Assembly (NCBI GenBank): GCA_036365515.1
Contig: CM070874.1
Span: forward strand, 41,167,083 to 41,231,082
Direction of reading: 5' to 3'
DNA: 64,000 bases
Source of the DNA: Torymus aiolomorphi
Lineage: Eukaryota; Arthropoda; Insecta; Hymenoptera; Torymidae
Positions within the stretch are counted from its first letter, which is position 1. Every line of letters begins with the position of its first letter. The position numbers were made by a program, and so were the translations under genes. Below the pieces are notes generated by a model. It was given only the letters and a program-made list of their open reading frames with translations, searched no databases and was not told the origin of the DNA. Positions 34,760 to 45,802 of the stretch are shown piece after piece.

Positions 34760-35222
34760 AGTCAGGCTCGAAAATCGCCGGCTAGTCAGTGATGTTATGC
34801 GAGCCAAGCGTGCGCTCGCCAATAATTACCTCACCACGAATGACCTCAACTTGGAAATGCTTGACCCAATTACTGCCACTTTTGTGCCCAAGCGAAAAAT
34901 ATTTATCAATGAAATGTTGCCCCATACAAAATTTCAATTATTCAAAAGTTTGAAGCCCATTGCACAGGGGCTGGGCTTCAAATATACTTGGCACAGCGGT
35001 GGAAATTTCTTGGTTAGGCGCAAAAATGGTGAGCGTGCGCATGTTTTCGCGTCGGCCGCCGATCTGCAAGCCATTCAAGGAGCATATCTGGCCGCTCCGG
35101 GCAAACTTCGCAAGTGTGCAAACACCTCTCTTAGTAAAAGCAAAAGTCTTTCGAGAATGTCTACTAACATCATGCGTCCTGAAGCAGCCCAGACTGGCAG
35201 ATTGGCGGCTGCAACTTCGTGA
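34760..35222 (+). CDS. LINE ORF1, C-terminal part
   Basis: The frame encodes AKRALANNYLTTNDLNLEML followed by IFINEMLPHTKFQLF, GFKYTWHSGGNFLVRRK and VFASAADLQAI. This matches the C-terminal FP25K-like domain found in ORF1 proteins of several insect LINEs. ORF1 is an RNA-binding chaperone of the RNP. The N-terminus is lost by 5' truncation. The TGA at 35220-35222 is in the same frame as ORF2, only nine bases before its first possible start. Confidence 0.65.
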
Positions 35223-35231
35223 CTGGATCCG

Positions 35232-38083
35232 GTGGTGATCGATGGGAGGAAGGGGAATTTCCTTAAAGCGGGTTTTCTTAACGTGAACTCGATTAGAGCT
35301 CACGTGGGAAAATTTCGCCGGTTTATCGCGGAGAATCCCTCCTACCACCTTTTTGCGATAGCTGAGTCATGGTTGGGCCCTGCTGTGGATGATCATCTGA
35401 TTAAACTGGAGGATTTTTCTGTCATAAGGCAGGACCGTAATATAAATGGGGGAGGTGTGGCCCTGTATGTGCGTAACGGATTTAAGATTTCTAAGTTAGC
35501 GAGCTCGCGGACGTTGGGTTTGGGAAAGCCCGGCATCCCTGAGTACTTATTCTGTTCGATACAACAGGGGGAATCTGCCCCCATCCTGATCGGTGTTATA
35601 TACAGGCCTCCCAAGATTGCCATGCAGAAGAACACTGAGTTTCTCAATGTGTTGCGCGATCTGTGTACTGATTTCAGTCACAAAATTATTTTGGGCGATT
35701 TTAACGCAGATTTATTATCGAATAGGGATGCAGATGCAAACACCATCAGAAGTTTAGCAAAAGAACTATCGCTCCAGATCATACAGCACGGCCCAACACA
35801 TCACAAGAAAAAATCGCATACATGGATTGACTTAGTCTTAACAGACGAAAACGATACGATACGCGACTACAACAACGATTGGTTACTCAGTTTCGGCCGG
35901 CATGCGGTTATTGACGTAACTATGGAAATTTTTATACCAGAACCTGTAAGCGAATCTTTTACTTATAGAAAATATAACAATATCGGTTCGAGCTCACTAA
36001 CCGAACTACTGAAAAGCTTCAACTGGGGGGCTATGGATGCGATTGAAGCCGATTTGGAAGGAGCTTTACACACCCTTAATAGTAACCTCAAATGCGCAAT
36101 AGACAACTTAGCACCGCCATTAAATTTTAGTATACATAAAAAACAGTCTCCGTGGATTGGGCCGGAGTTGAAGCAACTCATCGATAAACGCAATGCCACA
36201 CACAGGCGTTATAAACGCTCGGGGTATGCACCGTTTTTTCGAGAGTTTCTTCGGCTCTGTAATGAGGTCGATGAGCGCATTGAACAAGCGCGTACTGCCT
36301 TCCATCATAAACAAATAGTGAACGCTCTTGATGAAAATAAAAACATCTGGAAGGAGTTGCGCAATCTCGGCCTGTTACCCAAGCGTAAAGAGGAGGAACT
36401 GCATGGCTTTACACCCGATGAGCTGAATGCTCATTTTGCAGGAGTCTCGTTCTCTCCTCTCGAAAATATTGAGGAAGCGAGGAATATTATTTCCACTGCA
36501 ACAGAGGATGGCTTCTTTTTTAAGCCTGTTAATTTAAATGATGTTATTTTGGCTATTTCACAGTTTTCCTCACAGGCGAGAGGGGTGGATGAGATTCCTC
36601 AAAGTGTCATTGTAAAAGCTCTGCCGATTATTGTTAATTTTTTAGTTCGTATATTTAACTCCTCTTTCGCTATGGGCATTTTTCCAAGAGCCTGAAAGCA
36701 AGCACAGCTCATTGCACTGAAAAAATCTACAGCACCGGCTTCAGTGTCGGATTTTCGTCCTATCGCATTGCTGTGCTTCCTCTCCAAAGTACTCGAAAAG
36801 ATTGCTCATGCCCAAATCACCGAATTTTTAAATAAAAACAAAATTCTAGATCCCTTCCAAACCGGTTTCCGTCGCCACCATAGTACTCAAACAGCCCTAC
36901 TCAAAATAACGGATGACATACGCATGGCTAAAGACAATAAAAAAGTCTCCCTACTCCTTTTATTCGACTTTAGTAAAGCTTTTGATTCCATCTCCCCTAC
37001 CAAACTGCTGAGCAAACTGAGACACTTGGGTTTCTCAAGGACTGCGCTTCTCTGGATTATGTCATACTTAAAAGGTCGTACGCAAATTGTTATATCAAAA
37101 AACGATGGTAATTCGAGTTCCCTGGAAACGAATCTGGGAGTTCCACAGGGCTCGGTTCTTGGCCCATTGCTCTTCAGTCTATATGTAAATGACTTACAGG
37201 AGACACTTAACGGACGGACTGTCAATCACATCTTTTATGCAGACGACTTACAGATTTACACACACACCACTATGGGCAAAATCCAGGATGGAATTGCTCG
37301 GCTGGCGGATGCGGCTCACTTAGTATCTGGGTGGGCAGTGCGCTCTGGGCTGCGTCTCAATGCCGGGAAAACTAAGGCAATATTTTTGGGTCGAAAAGGA
37401 AAGTTAATGATTTAATTGCAATGCGCCTGCCTGGCATTGGGATGCGGGGCGGAGAGCTCATCCCGTTCAGTGCTGAAGTCGTGAGTCTCGGTGTTACACT
37501 AGATAGCAAATTAACCTGGAAATCGCATATAAATCAAGTCACGAAAAAAGTCAACAAGGCCCTCTATAGCTTGCGGTTTATTAGGGCCTGTACCACCGAG
37601 ACTCTCCGCAGAAGACTGGTCGAGTCGCTGGTCCAGCCTCATCTGGACTACTGCTCGGTGGTGTTCTGTGATGCAACTGACGAACTACGTATTCGACTGC
37701 AGCGATTGAGCAATTCATGTGTGCGGTACATATTTGGTGTTAGGAGGGATAAACACATAACCCCCTACAGGCAGCGTCTGGGCTGGCTCCGTACAGATTC
37801 CCGCCGCTTATATTTTGCTGCCATTTTAATGTATAAGATTACTCGGTTGCGGGAACCATCATATCTGGCAGACTTATTTAAGGCGCACAAGCCCAGAGCG
37901 ACTTGTAGGGGGCCGCAGCCCGAACTAGAGTTACCGCGTGTATCCTCGGAGACCGGTGCCCGATCATTTCAGATACGGTGTGGTCGATTCTGGAACTCTC
38001 TTCCTTCCTCCCTGCGCCACCTACCATCATTGTCAACATTTAAGAGGGCGATGCGAAAACACCTTCTCGGCCTCGACGCCTAG
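35232..38083 (+). pseudogene. LINE ORF2: endonuclease and reverse transcriptase
   Basis: The APE endonuclease covers 35270-35960 (LNVNSIRAHVGKF, AIAESWL, IGVIYRPP, ILGDFNADL, TWIDLVLT, HAVIDVTM). The reverse transcriptase covers about 36590-37420 (SDFRPIALLCFLSKVLEK, LLFDFSKAFDSI, GVPQGSVLGPLLFS, FYADDLQIY). The C-terminal region runs to 38083. Two breaks are visible: a TGA at about 36693-36695 where the next part continues in the same frame, and a single-base shift near 37400-37420. With so few lesions the copy is comparatively young. Confidence 0.92.
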
Positions 38084-38629
38084 CTCTCTTTTGTTGTGGG
38101 GGACGTGTCTACCGCCCTCAATCTAGTAATCTAGTAATCTAGTATTTTTTTTTTATTGTTTTACTTTTTCAGTCCAGAGAGAAAATCCCATCGACCTACT
38201 TTCTGTAGTTTCTATAACTTTTATTATTGTAGCCAGAGAAATAATTTTTGCGAATTTGTGATATTAGATTTTAATAGCTAGAATAATTAAAAGCAAATAC
38301 TTAAAACTAGTCATTTATATCTGTATTGGAAAGAATGGAGACAAACTGTGATATCACAGACGCAGATAGCTTAGTATTTATATATTATTAGTTTTTAAAT
38401 ATTATACTAATTATTAGTTATATCAACTTTACACTAAATGTATATTTGGAAAATTTATGTTTTATTGACTCTTGTCGCTTTCTAGTGTACTTATGATATG
38501 AATTTGTGATCTTTTTATCTAGTGTAATCATAAACATGCTGTTATATTGTTGTATTGTTATGCTATATTCTGTAATTTGTTTTGCCAGATGGTAAATAAA
38601 AATCTATCTATCTAAATCTATCTATCTAT
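38084..38629 (+). other. LINE 3' UTR and (ATCT)n tail
   Basis: This is AT-rich noncoding sequence ending GGTAAATAAAAATCTATCTA with about six ATCT units. Reverse transcription of this LINE presumably starts on that tail. Confidence 0.8.
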
Positions 38630-39052
38630 CTACGCGAGCAGTCCGGCTGTCGCAGAGGATCGGCCGGTGTCTCTCTGTCTCCCTCTCACTCGGCCGCGGT
38701 AGCTGCTGACGGCGTCTCTCTCTCCCTGCTTCGCAAGCTGCGCTGCTGCGCCGCGCTCTCGCTCACTCTCTCGGCTGCACTTTCCTCTCGCGTTCGCTGG
38801 TTCGCACTTTTCTCTCTCTCTCTCTCTCAGTGTGGGCTATTGCTCGCGGCGATGGCCGAAACGATACTGCCTGCCTGCTGCTTCGTCGGCACGCGCAAGC
38901 ATCTCTCCGTCTTGTCCTTCGCGCAAGGTTGAGAGGTGTTTACCTTTCGGGCATTAGTGCCTGCCGACGCGGTGTGCTGAGACTCGCCTCATGTCTCGTT
39001 CACGCACACCGATACATGCACACTCGCGGACGTACACGCGCAGGCCGCTACG
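38630..39052 (-). repeat. 3' LTR of the second gypsy, inner part
   Basis: It aligns with 47306-47731. The terminus has decayed from GTTACA to GCTACG. The polypurine tract (minus strand GGGGGG, 39058-39053) adjoins it. Confidence 0.9.
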
Positions 39053-39275
39053 CCCCCCGGCAAGAAGCAAACTATCCCTTGGAGAGTCAGCTCGGCTACC
39101 TCACGTTCGACATCTTTAACGGCAGCGCGGGATCTCCTGAAAGAGGGGGGGGGGGGTGTTGCGCAAGAGAAAAGAAAACCATTCTCTTAACAAGATAATG
39201 CGGGGTTAACCCCTTTCTTTATTGTTCCCCGAAGAAGCGGGCTTACACCCGGGTTGGCGGGGAATCTGGCTATGG

Positions 39276-40187
39276 CTACTCCCGTTTGTGGAACCACGGC
39301 CGTGTCTTGTCATGGCGGGCGGCGTTCGGGCACTTCGAGTCCGTTGACACGCCCGGTCGTCCGCAGTAATAGCAGCGACGACGGGACCCTCCCGCCGCCG
39401 GCGCGGTATCCGGCATCGACGGCGCGACCTGCCGTAGCGCCGTGGCCGGCACCATCGCGATCGTCGCTTCTCCGGCCCGACGAACGGCCTCTCTCCTCCT
39501 CTCCTCGGCCGCTTCTCCCCGCTTCCTCGCGAGCAAGGCGTCTCGCTCGGCGGCCCGGATCTCCTCGCGGGCACGGGCCGCCGCCTCTTCGGCCGCACGG
39601 CGCTCATTCCGGGCGCGCCGGGCGGCGGAAAGGAGGTCCCGCTCCTCCCTCAGGCCCTCAATGCGGGCCGCCTAGGGCCCGGCGAGTTCACGGCCGTACG
39701 GTGTCTCGGCGAGGAACCGATCCCAGGCCTGGATCGCCTCGCCTTCTGCCGCCCAGGCCTGGCGACTGGAGGTGCGCGCCCTCTCCAGGAGGCGCTCCAA
39801 TGACCCCCAGCGGGCCAGCATCGGCGATGGCGGAGCCGGTTCGGCCGCCTTTGGCTCCGTAGCCGCGGGGACCACTGGTCCCCGTCCCTCGGCGATCGGG
39901 GCCGCCGGGTCAGCCTGGACGTCCTCCGGGGCGGTGGTGTCCTCTCCTGCTGTGAGGGCGAGGGCCTCCCTCGATCGGCGCAGGTACGGCGCCGGTGTGG
40001 ATGCGGTGGGCGGAGGAGGGAGCGCTAGGGCTCCGGCCGCCTCTGGCAGCTCTTCCAGCACCACCGAAAACGGACGAGCGAACTCAGCTCGCCCGAGCTG
40101 CTCGATGGCGCGCAGAACCCCGCGCGCCATCGCCTCAGTGTCGGGAGCTCTGCCCTCGGTGCTCGGCACCGGTGATTTCTCAGCCAT
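39276..40187 (-). pseudogene. ORF3 of the second gypsy: coiled coil plus zinc-finger-like C-terminus
   Basis: ATG 40187 stands directly behind a splice acceptor. The frame runs 304 codons with one TAG at 39672-39674. The N-terminal half is Ala/Pro/Glu-rich. After the stop comes a strongly helical Arg/Glu/Ala repeat region (EEAAARAREEIRAAERD). The C-terminus has CYYCGRPGVSTDSKC followed by PNAARH, a Cys/His cluster resembling a zinc ribbon or modified knuckle. It occupies the place of env but has no signal peptide or transmembrane helix. I do not recognise it; an RNA- or DNA-binding accessory protein is inference. Confidence 0.6.
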
Positions 40188-40202
40188 CTGTAACAAAAAG
40201 AG
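40188..40202 (-). promoter_or_regulatory. Splice acceptor at the ORF3 start codon
   Basis: The minus strand reads CTCTTTTTGTTACAG with ATGG immediately next. This consensus 3' splice site suggests ORF3 is translated from a spliced subgenomic RNA, as env is in errantiviruses. Confidence 0.7.
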
Positions 40203-40220
40203 CCCGAGCGAAAAGGTGCA

Positions 40221-43200
40221 TTAGTCGGAGTCGCTAGCAACTCCCGAACTCCTGCTCTTGTCTAACGCTCTCGCACGCCGCTGTGCGCGAGTCAACCGCG
40301 GCGAGACATCTAGGTGTGACCTCAGTTCCTGTCGCTTCGCGGAACCTTTCGGTCGGCCCCGGGGTTTTCCCGTTCCGGGGTTCACCTTCGCTGTCGCGCG
40401 CGATTTACCGGGAACCGCGCGCACCACGACGCGAACCGTTGTACGCGGACGTCCCCGAGGACGTTTTTCGACGGGACGCGCATCGCTCGGCGGCGCTCCG
40501 CCGGCCTCCGGTGGGTCGCTCATCACCGGGACGCTTACGTCTTCCCTCGGCGGTTGCGGATCCTCGACGTCGTCGACTTCTTCGCCCGTTTCGTCGCTGC
40601 TTTCTTCGTCGTAAGGCTTGAGTTGAGAAACATGCAGGATCTCCTCGCTCGCATCCTTCTCGTCTCTTAATCTTACCGTATTGGAGCCTGTTATCTCGGT
40701 TACCTTCAGCGAACCGGCGTACTTCGGCGCTAACTTCGCCGATATCCCTTGCGCTGCCGAGGAACGGACTCTGTTCCTTTTCAAGACGAGGTCTCCTACC
40801 CCGTAGGATACTTGTCTCCGACGCGCGTTGTAGTACGCCGCTTGTCTCTGATGCTCGTCGGCATTTTGTGCGGCAGCCCTCTTTCGCAGACTGTCCATAT
40901 CATGCAGGCGCTCCGCCCACGTATTCACCGCCTCGCGCTCTCGTTGCTCAAGGGCCTCGCGCTCTTGCTTGCGGCAAGCTGTAGCCGGAGGAAGCGGCTG
41001 CCTGCCGTAATTGAGGGCGGCCGGGCTCACGCCGGTCGAAGCGTGCACGGAGTTGTTCAACGAGAACATCAACTCCGGCAGCTTCTGATCCCACTCGGCA
41101 TGAGATTCCTCGACGAACGCGACCAATCGAGTCTTCAACGTTCGATTTACCCTCTCCACAGGGTTTCCCTGAGGGTGATACGGCGAGGTAGTCGAGTGAT
41201 GGACGCCGACGCCGGTGAGGTATTCGTCCACGACTTTATTCTTGAATTCTGTGCCGTTATCGGACAAGAATACCTCCGGAGTGCCGAATCGAAAAATCAC
41301 TCTCTCCTTGAACTCGTTCAAGATGGTCTTCGCATTCGCTTTGCGTATGGGCACGCACTCCACCCAGCGAGTAAAGAGGTCTTGGAACACCAAGATATAC
41401 TCATACCCGAGTTTACTTCTTACGAACGGACCGGTTATATCTCCCGCAACTACTTGCCACGGCCCGTCGATAACTCGCTGTCCCATCAGACCCGCTGGCG
41501 GTCTTTCCTCCGCCTTTGTCTGCTGGCACACTTGGCAATGTTTCGCGTACTTCCTCACTGCGTGGTACATTTTCAGCCAGTAATATAACCTGGCCGCGCG
41601 CTCGTACGTTTTATCTTGACCTTGGTGCCCGGCGGTCGGATCATCGTGTGATTCGCGAAGCACTTCGCGACGATGCTCCTGAGGCACGACGAGTTTCCAT
41701 GCCTCGTCGTCGGCAACCGCCGCCTCTACTATCTCCTCTGCGAGAAAGTAGAATAATCGACCCCCTACCACTTTCCACCTGGGATGGGTTGAGGGGTCGC
41801 GTGTCACTTCGTCCAGCCAGGTTCGGTACCACTCATCTTTGGTACCGTCGGACCACGTGCTCGCGTACACCTCGAGGTCGTCTTCTTCCTCGTACATACG
41901 CGAAAGCGCGTCGGGGACGTGGTTCAGCGCGCCCTTTCGATGTTCCACATCGAAGGAGTGTCCCTGCAGCTCGAGAGCCCATCTCGCCAGTCTTCCTGTG
42001 GGGCTGTGCAGGCTGTGCAGCCATCGCAAGCTGCTATGATCCGTTACCACCAAGAAGTGATATACTTCGATGTACGGGCGGAATTTCTTAATCGCCCAAA
42101 TCACCGCTAGGCATTCGCGCTCCGTGACACTGTAATTGCGCTCCGCTGGCGAAAGTGTTCGGCTGGCCAATTCGGGGACTTGTTCCTGACCCCCCATTAC
42201 TTGCAACAACACCACGCCGATGCCAGTGTCGCTCGCGTCCGTCTGCACGACAAACTGGACATCGAACGAGGGTCTGGCGAGGACAGGAGCCGAGGACACC
42301 AAGGCTTTTATCTTTTCGAAAGCCTCTTGCTGTGCGTCGCCCCATTCATATCGTCGATCCATCTTCGTTAGCGCTGTGAGCGGTTCGGCTATCGTGGCAA
42401 GGTCTTTCAAGAACTTTCTGTACCAAGATGCCATTCCCATGAAGCGGCGTAGTTGCTTCAAGTTCTTTGGTACCGGAAAATTTATCATCGGCTCGATCTT
42501 ATCAGGATCGGGCCGGAATCCGTCCTGGTTGACGAGCACACCGAGGTATTTGACTTCAGTCTTGCCAAACACACTTTTCTCGCGCTTGGTCGTCAACCCG
42601 GCCTCTTTGACGCGCTTTAGCACAGGCTCGAGCCATTTCAAGTGCTCCTCATACATCTCTGTCGCGATAATGATATCATCGAGATACGAGAAGACATACG
42701 GCTCGAGCTCGGGGCCGGTGACATTGTCTACAAGGCGTTGAAACGTCGCTCCGGCCTGAGATAGGCCGTACGGCATCCTCGTGAACTGATACAGGCCCAA
42801 TCCGGGCACTGTGAATGCCGTCAGCTCCTTTGATTCCGGCGTCAGTGGAATCTGGTGATACGCCGAGCTTAGGTCGAGTGTCGAGATGTACTTTGCGCTC
42901 TTCAGCTTGCGCAATATTGCGTCCATGTACGGCAGCGGGTATGCATCTGCCTTCGAAACCGCGTTCAATTTACGGAAATCGATGCAGAAACGGTACTTGT
43001 CATTGCTTTTCCGTATCATGACGACAGAGCTCGACCACGCGCTCGCAGAGGGCTCGATGACCCCTGATTCGAGCATCTCGATCACCTGGCGGTGCATATC
43101 TTCTTCGAGCTTCTTGGACACCGGGTAATAACGCTGATTTACGGGGCGTGCTCTCCCCACTTCGATGTGGTGGCTCGCCCACGTCGTACAGCCGAGAGCT

Positions 43201-43856
43201 TGGTCTTCTCCGTCAAGAATTCGGCCGACCAGCTCTGCTATCTGTTGACACTGTCCTTCCGAGACGTCTTCGAGGCCGATCGACGATACCTCGAGCGCCT
43301 CGACGGATGAGACCCCCGCGACTTCCAAGTCTATGCGCTTATCCGTCGCGCTCACGATCAACTGTTTGTTGATGGGGTCGTGGATTGTACCGAAGGCTCT
43401 GATGAAGTTGGCGCCTAAGTAGCAATCCAATTTATCATCCGGAAGCACCGCTACCCGAATGTCTCGCTTTACACCAGCTATCTCGAATGGCAGCTCGACG
43501 TAACCGTCGATCGTCGCCGTCTGTCCTCCGACTACTTTTGCGCGGCGACCGTAGCTCGGCATTAATGGTCGCCCAAACGCAGATGCGAGCTGCAGGCCGA
43601 CCGCTCCCATTACGGTGCGTGAAGCTCCAGTATCGTAGAGGGCGCGTAGTCTATAATTTCCGATCGCCACCTGTAGCCACCATCTCGATTCCTGCTCGTG
43701 TTCGGCTGCCGGTTCAGCCGTTATTTGTCCGACTGCGGCGTCCGGTTTTAGTGCGGGGACTTCGGCAGACGAAGCGGAAACCCCGCTTACTTCACCTGCG
43801 GTACGTTTCCCGCGCACTTCAGGCAATTTCGGCGAATTACTCCGGGAGCGCCGCAT
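40221..43856 (-). CDS. pol: Pol polyprotein of the second gypsy, intact
   Basis: This is a 1211-codon uninterrupted frame. Protease has DTGAS (residues 75-79), RT has CIDFRKLNAV and YLDD (391-394), and RNase H has QTDASDTGIG and VPDALSRM. The integrase has the HHCC zinc region (ESHDDPTAGHQG, then CQVCQQ), then GDITGPF, LSDNGTEF and NPVERVNR for D, D and E. After a GVGDLVLKRN C-terminal domain there is an acidic stretch and two AT-hooks (PRGRPR about 1133-1138, KPRGRPK about 1164-1170). It is expressed from gag by -1 frameshift at 43805-43811. AT-hooks bind AT-rich minor groove and may steer integration. Confidence 0.95.
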   Translation of the reverse strand: MRRSRSNSPKLPEVRGKRTAGEVSGVSASSAEVPALKPDAAVGQITAEPAAEHEQESRWWLQVAIGNYRLRALYDTGASRTVMGAVGLQLASAFGRPLMPSYGRRAKVVGGQTATIDGYVELPFEIAGVKRDIRVAVLPDDKLDCYLGANFIRAFGTIHDPINKQLIVSATDKRIDLEVAGVSSVEALEVSSIGLEDVSEGQCQQIAELVGRILDGEDQALGCTTWASHHIEVGRARPVNQRYYPVSKKLEEDMHRQVIEMLESGVIEPSASAWSSSVVMIRKSNDKYRFCIDFRKLNAVSKADAYPLPYMDAILRKLKSAKYISTLDLSSAYHQIPLTPESKELTAFTVPGLGLYQFTRMPYGLSQAGATFQRLVDNVTGPELEPYVFSYLDDIIIATEMYEEHLKWLEPVLKRVKEAGLTTKREKSVFGKTEVKYLGVLVNQDGFRPDPDKIEPMINFPVPKNLKQLRRFMGMASWYRKFLKDLATIAEPLTALTKMDRRYEWGDAQQEAFEKIKALVSSAPVLARPSFDVQFVVQTDASDTGIGVVLLQVMGGQEQVPELASRTLSPAERNYSVTERECLAVIWAIKKFRPYIEVYHFLVVTDHSSLRWLHSLHSPTGRLARWALELQGHSFDVEHRKGALNHVPDALSRMYEEEDDLEVYASTWSDGTKDEWYRTWLDEVTRDPSTHPRWKVVGGRLFYFLAEEIVEAAVADDEAWKLVVPQEHRREVLRESHDDPTAGHQGQDKTYERAARLYYWLKMYHAVRKYAKHCQVCQQTKAEERPPAGLMGQRVIDGPWQVVAGDITGPFVRSKLGYEYILVFQDLFTRWVECVPIRKANAKTILNEFKERVIFRFGTPEVFLSDNGTEFKNKVVDEYLTGVGVHHSTTSPYHPQGNPVERVNRTLKTRLVAFVEESHAEWDQKLPELMFSLNNSVHASTGVSPAALNYGRQPLPPATACRKQEREALEQREREAVNTWAERLHDMDSLRKRAAAQNADEHQRQAAYYNARRRQVSYGVGDLVLKRNRVRSSAAQGISAKLAPKYAGSLKVTEITGSNTVRLRDEKDASEEILHVSQLKPYDEESSDETGEEVDDVEDPQPPREDVSVPVMSDPPEAGGAPPSDARPVEKRPRGRPRTTVRVVVRAVPGKSRATAKVNPGTGKPRGRPKGSAKRQELRSHLDVSPRLTRAQRRARALDKSRSSGVASDSD

Positions 43857-45802
43857 CCATAACAGCTGAATGCTCCCGGTGCCGGCGCGCTCGTTTCGCC
43901 TATCCTCCTTGGCGACCTCTTGGCACGGTCTTCTTCGCTCGAATCGCTGCTGGAGTTTGATTTCTCGCCCCTTCTACTCGTCTTCCTGCTAGGGCGTTTG
44001 GAGCTACTCTTCTTTCTCCGGGACCCTTTCGCTCCGCTTCGGTTCCGCGTCGACGGGGGTGCAGGTGGAGGAGGGGGCGGTTGCTTCTGTTGCATGCGTT
44101 GCATCCCCACCAGGATCACCTTCGCGAACCGCTCGATCGTTTCATCTATCGTCGGCGTTTTCGGTGGCGGTGGAGTCGGCGGCAGCTTTGTCTCTACCGC
44201 CACGGCCTTCACCTTAGGCGGAGCCGGTTTGCGGGGTTTGTATGCCCACTGCGCGTACACGCACGACTCCGGCGGCGGAGGCTTGAAGGACTTCTCCGCG
44301 TCCACTGCAAGCTCCGCCTCCATTGCTAGATCCAGCAAGGTCTCAACGTCTTCGAAGTCGCTTCGTCGAATAAGCTGCTGCAGTCGCGGCTTCATGTTCC
44401 GGTGTAGCGTACCCAGCTTGAAGTCGAGCGTCGGCAGTGGCTCCATCTTCCGCATCATTGCTTCGAGGCACGTAACGTTGTCACGCACGGACTCTTCCAG
44501 TCCTTGCGTTCGCAAAGCGACCTCGTGCCTCAGCCGTTGCTGTACACGGTCCGTCATGCCGCTCCATCGCCGTATCCGGCGACAGAATTCCTCCCAGGTG
44601 ATCCAGCTCGTCCTGTTGGATCGCACCCAGGTACCGGCTACGCCGACGAATAGCTCCGGAAGGGCACTCAGTATTTCCCCTTCCGTAAGCTTAGCGAGTT
44701 CCCAATTCTCCTCGACTCGCTCGAGGAAGGTGTCGATGCTTTCACCAGGTTCGCCAGCGAACTTGAATCCCCATCGGCGCACTACTTGGCCGGCAGCTCG
44801 AAGTCCGCTGCCTGTCGTGCGGTTCGATTCTTCGTACGACCCTGTCATCGACCTTCCTCTTGTTTCGCGCCGTATCTCAGAGTCAGTCGATTCTATCTGC
44901 TGGCTCTGTGATCCACCCCCCCTCCAGGCGCCACCGAACCCTGTTCGATGCGACAGCGGGGTACTAGGTGGCGGCGGCCTCTCTTCCGCCGGAGGCTGTC
45001 GAGGCCTCGAAATGGGCTGCTGTATCGGGGTTGGCAGTCCCCGTCCGCCGATGTCTAGCCGAGAGGACAGGCCTCTCGACTGCGTCTCTTCTCGCAGATT
45101 TTCTTCATTCCGGCGAGCGGGCGTGATGTCCGTGAACGTCACTCTCCGCATTGCTTCGGCGCTCTCCTGGCGAGTGCTGTTAGCATTTGGATGCTGAGTT
45201 GCGTTAGCGGCCGTGATCCGCGTCGACTCTTCGATTTGCCAGAGTTTATTGTCAACCGCGGCCATGTACACGGCCCAATAGGTTGGCACTTGTAGTGTCG
45301 TGCCGTCCGCCATTGACATCTCGAACATTGCCGGCCCTTTTATGGCCGTGGTTCGTTCGCTCTCCTCCGCATCCTGGCTGTTCATGCCGTTTTGGCCCGT
45401 AGCTTCATCGTCGCTGTCGACTCTGGTTGCATTTGATGCCCATTCGCGACTGTACTCGAGGTTTCCTTGGACTGCTGCGTCCGTTTTTAAAATCTCGAGT
45501 GGATGCGGCTCGTCCGACGTGAAGTTTGCCCACGATATGTCGTATTCCGAGCCGGACGTTCGGTCCAGAAACGTGCGGCGAGCATTTGCGCGTTCCACCC
45601 ACGCGGAATGCTCATCAGAGGCGGCTACACCTTCAAAATCTTCTGGGTCGTAGTCGCCTGCCAGCCACTTACTGATGCGCTCTAGCTTCAGGAACGTTTC
45701 GCCGCTTGTCTTCAGTCCGAGCGCTTGCGTGTAGCGCAGTGTTTCGTCCTCGGTGAGACATCAGCACCAATTATCGATGGCTTTGGCTGCAGACTCTCCC
45801 AT
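43787..45802 (-). pseudogene. gag: Gag of the second gypsy, one early stop
   Basis: ATG 45802 begins MGESAAKAIDNW. A TGA at 45763-45761 interrupts codon 14, then the frame is open to 43787. The capsid region has RWGFKFAGEPGESIDTFLER, then TWITWEEFCRRIRR and LRHEVALRTQG. A proline run and a basic Ser/Arg/Lys tail precede a zinc knuckle, CYGCGAPGVIRRNCLKC. The last 70 bases overlap pol. Apart from the TGA the gene looks functional. Confidence 0.85.
43805..43811 (-). promoter_or_regulatory. Programmed -1 frameshift site GGGAAAC
   Basis: In the gag frame the minus strand reads GCG GGA AAC, so the heptamer is phased G-GGA-AAC, the canonical X-XXY-YYZ slip. A -1 slip enters pol in frame (GKRTAGEVSG). 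Downstream AAGCGG-GGTTT-CCGCTT can form a 6-bp hairpin starting 16 nt after the heptamer. The spacing is longer than usual, so a pseudoknot using CCGC further upstream may matter. Confidence 0.85.

Larger units (their letters stand above)
34756..38629 (+). mobile_element. 5'-truncated LINE of the CR1/L2 group, inserted in the LTR
   Basis: A partial ORF1, an ORF2 with endonuclease and reverse transcriptase, a 3' untranslated region and a microsatellite tail (ATCT)n at 38602-38629 replace nothing of the LTR: CTACGCGAGCAG resumes at 38630. The microsatellite tail instead of poly(A) and the FYADDLQIY motif fit the CR1/L2/Daphne-type lineages. The exact clade is not assigned. Confidence 0.85.

Noticed and set aside
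40749..42741. Several long plus-strand ORFs across pol
   Set aside because: They are antisense to an intact 1211-codon pol with all catalytic motifs.
43920..45197. 425-codon plus-strand ORF rich in Ser, Arg and Cys
   Set aside because: It is the antisense shadow of the GC-rich gag gene. Composition and lack of motifs argue against coding.
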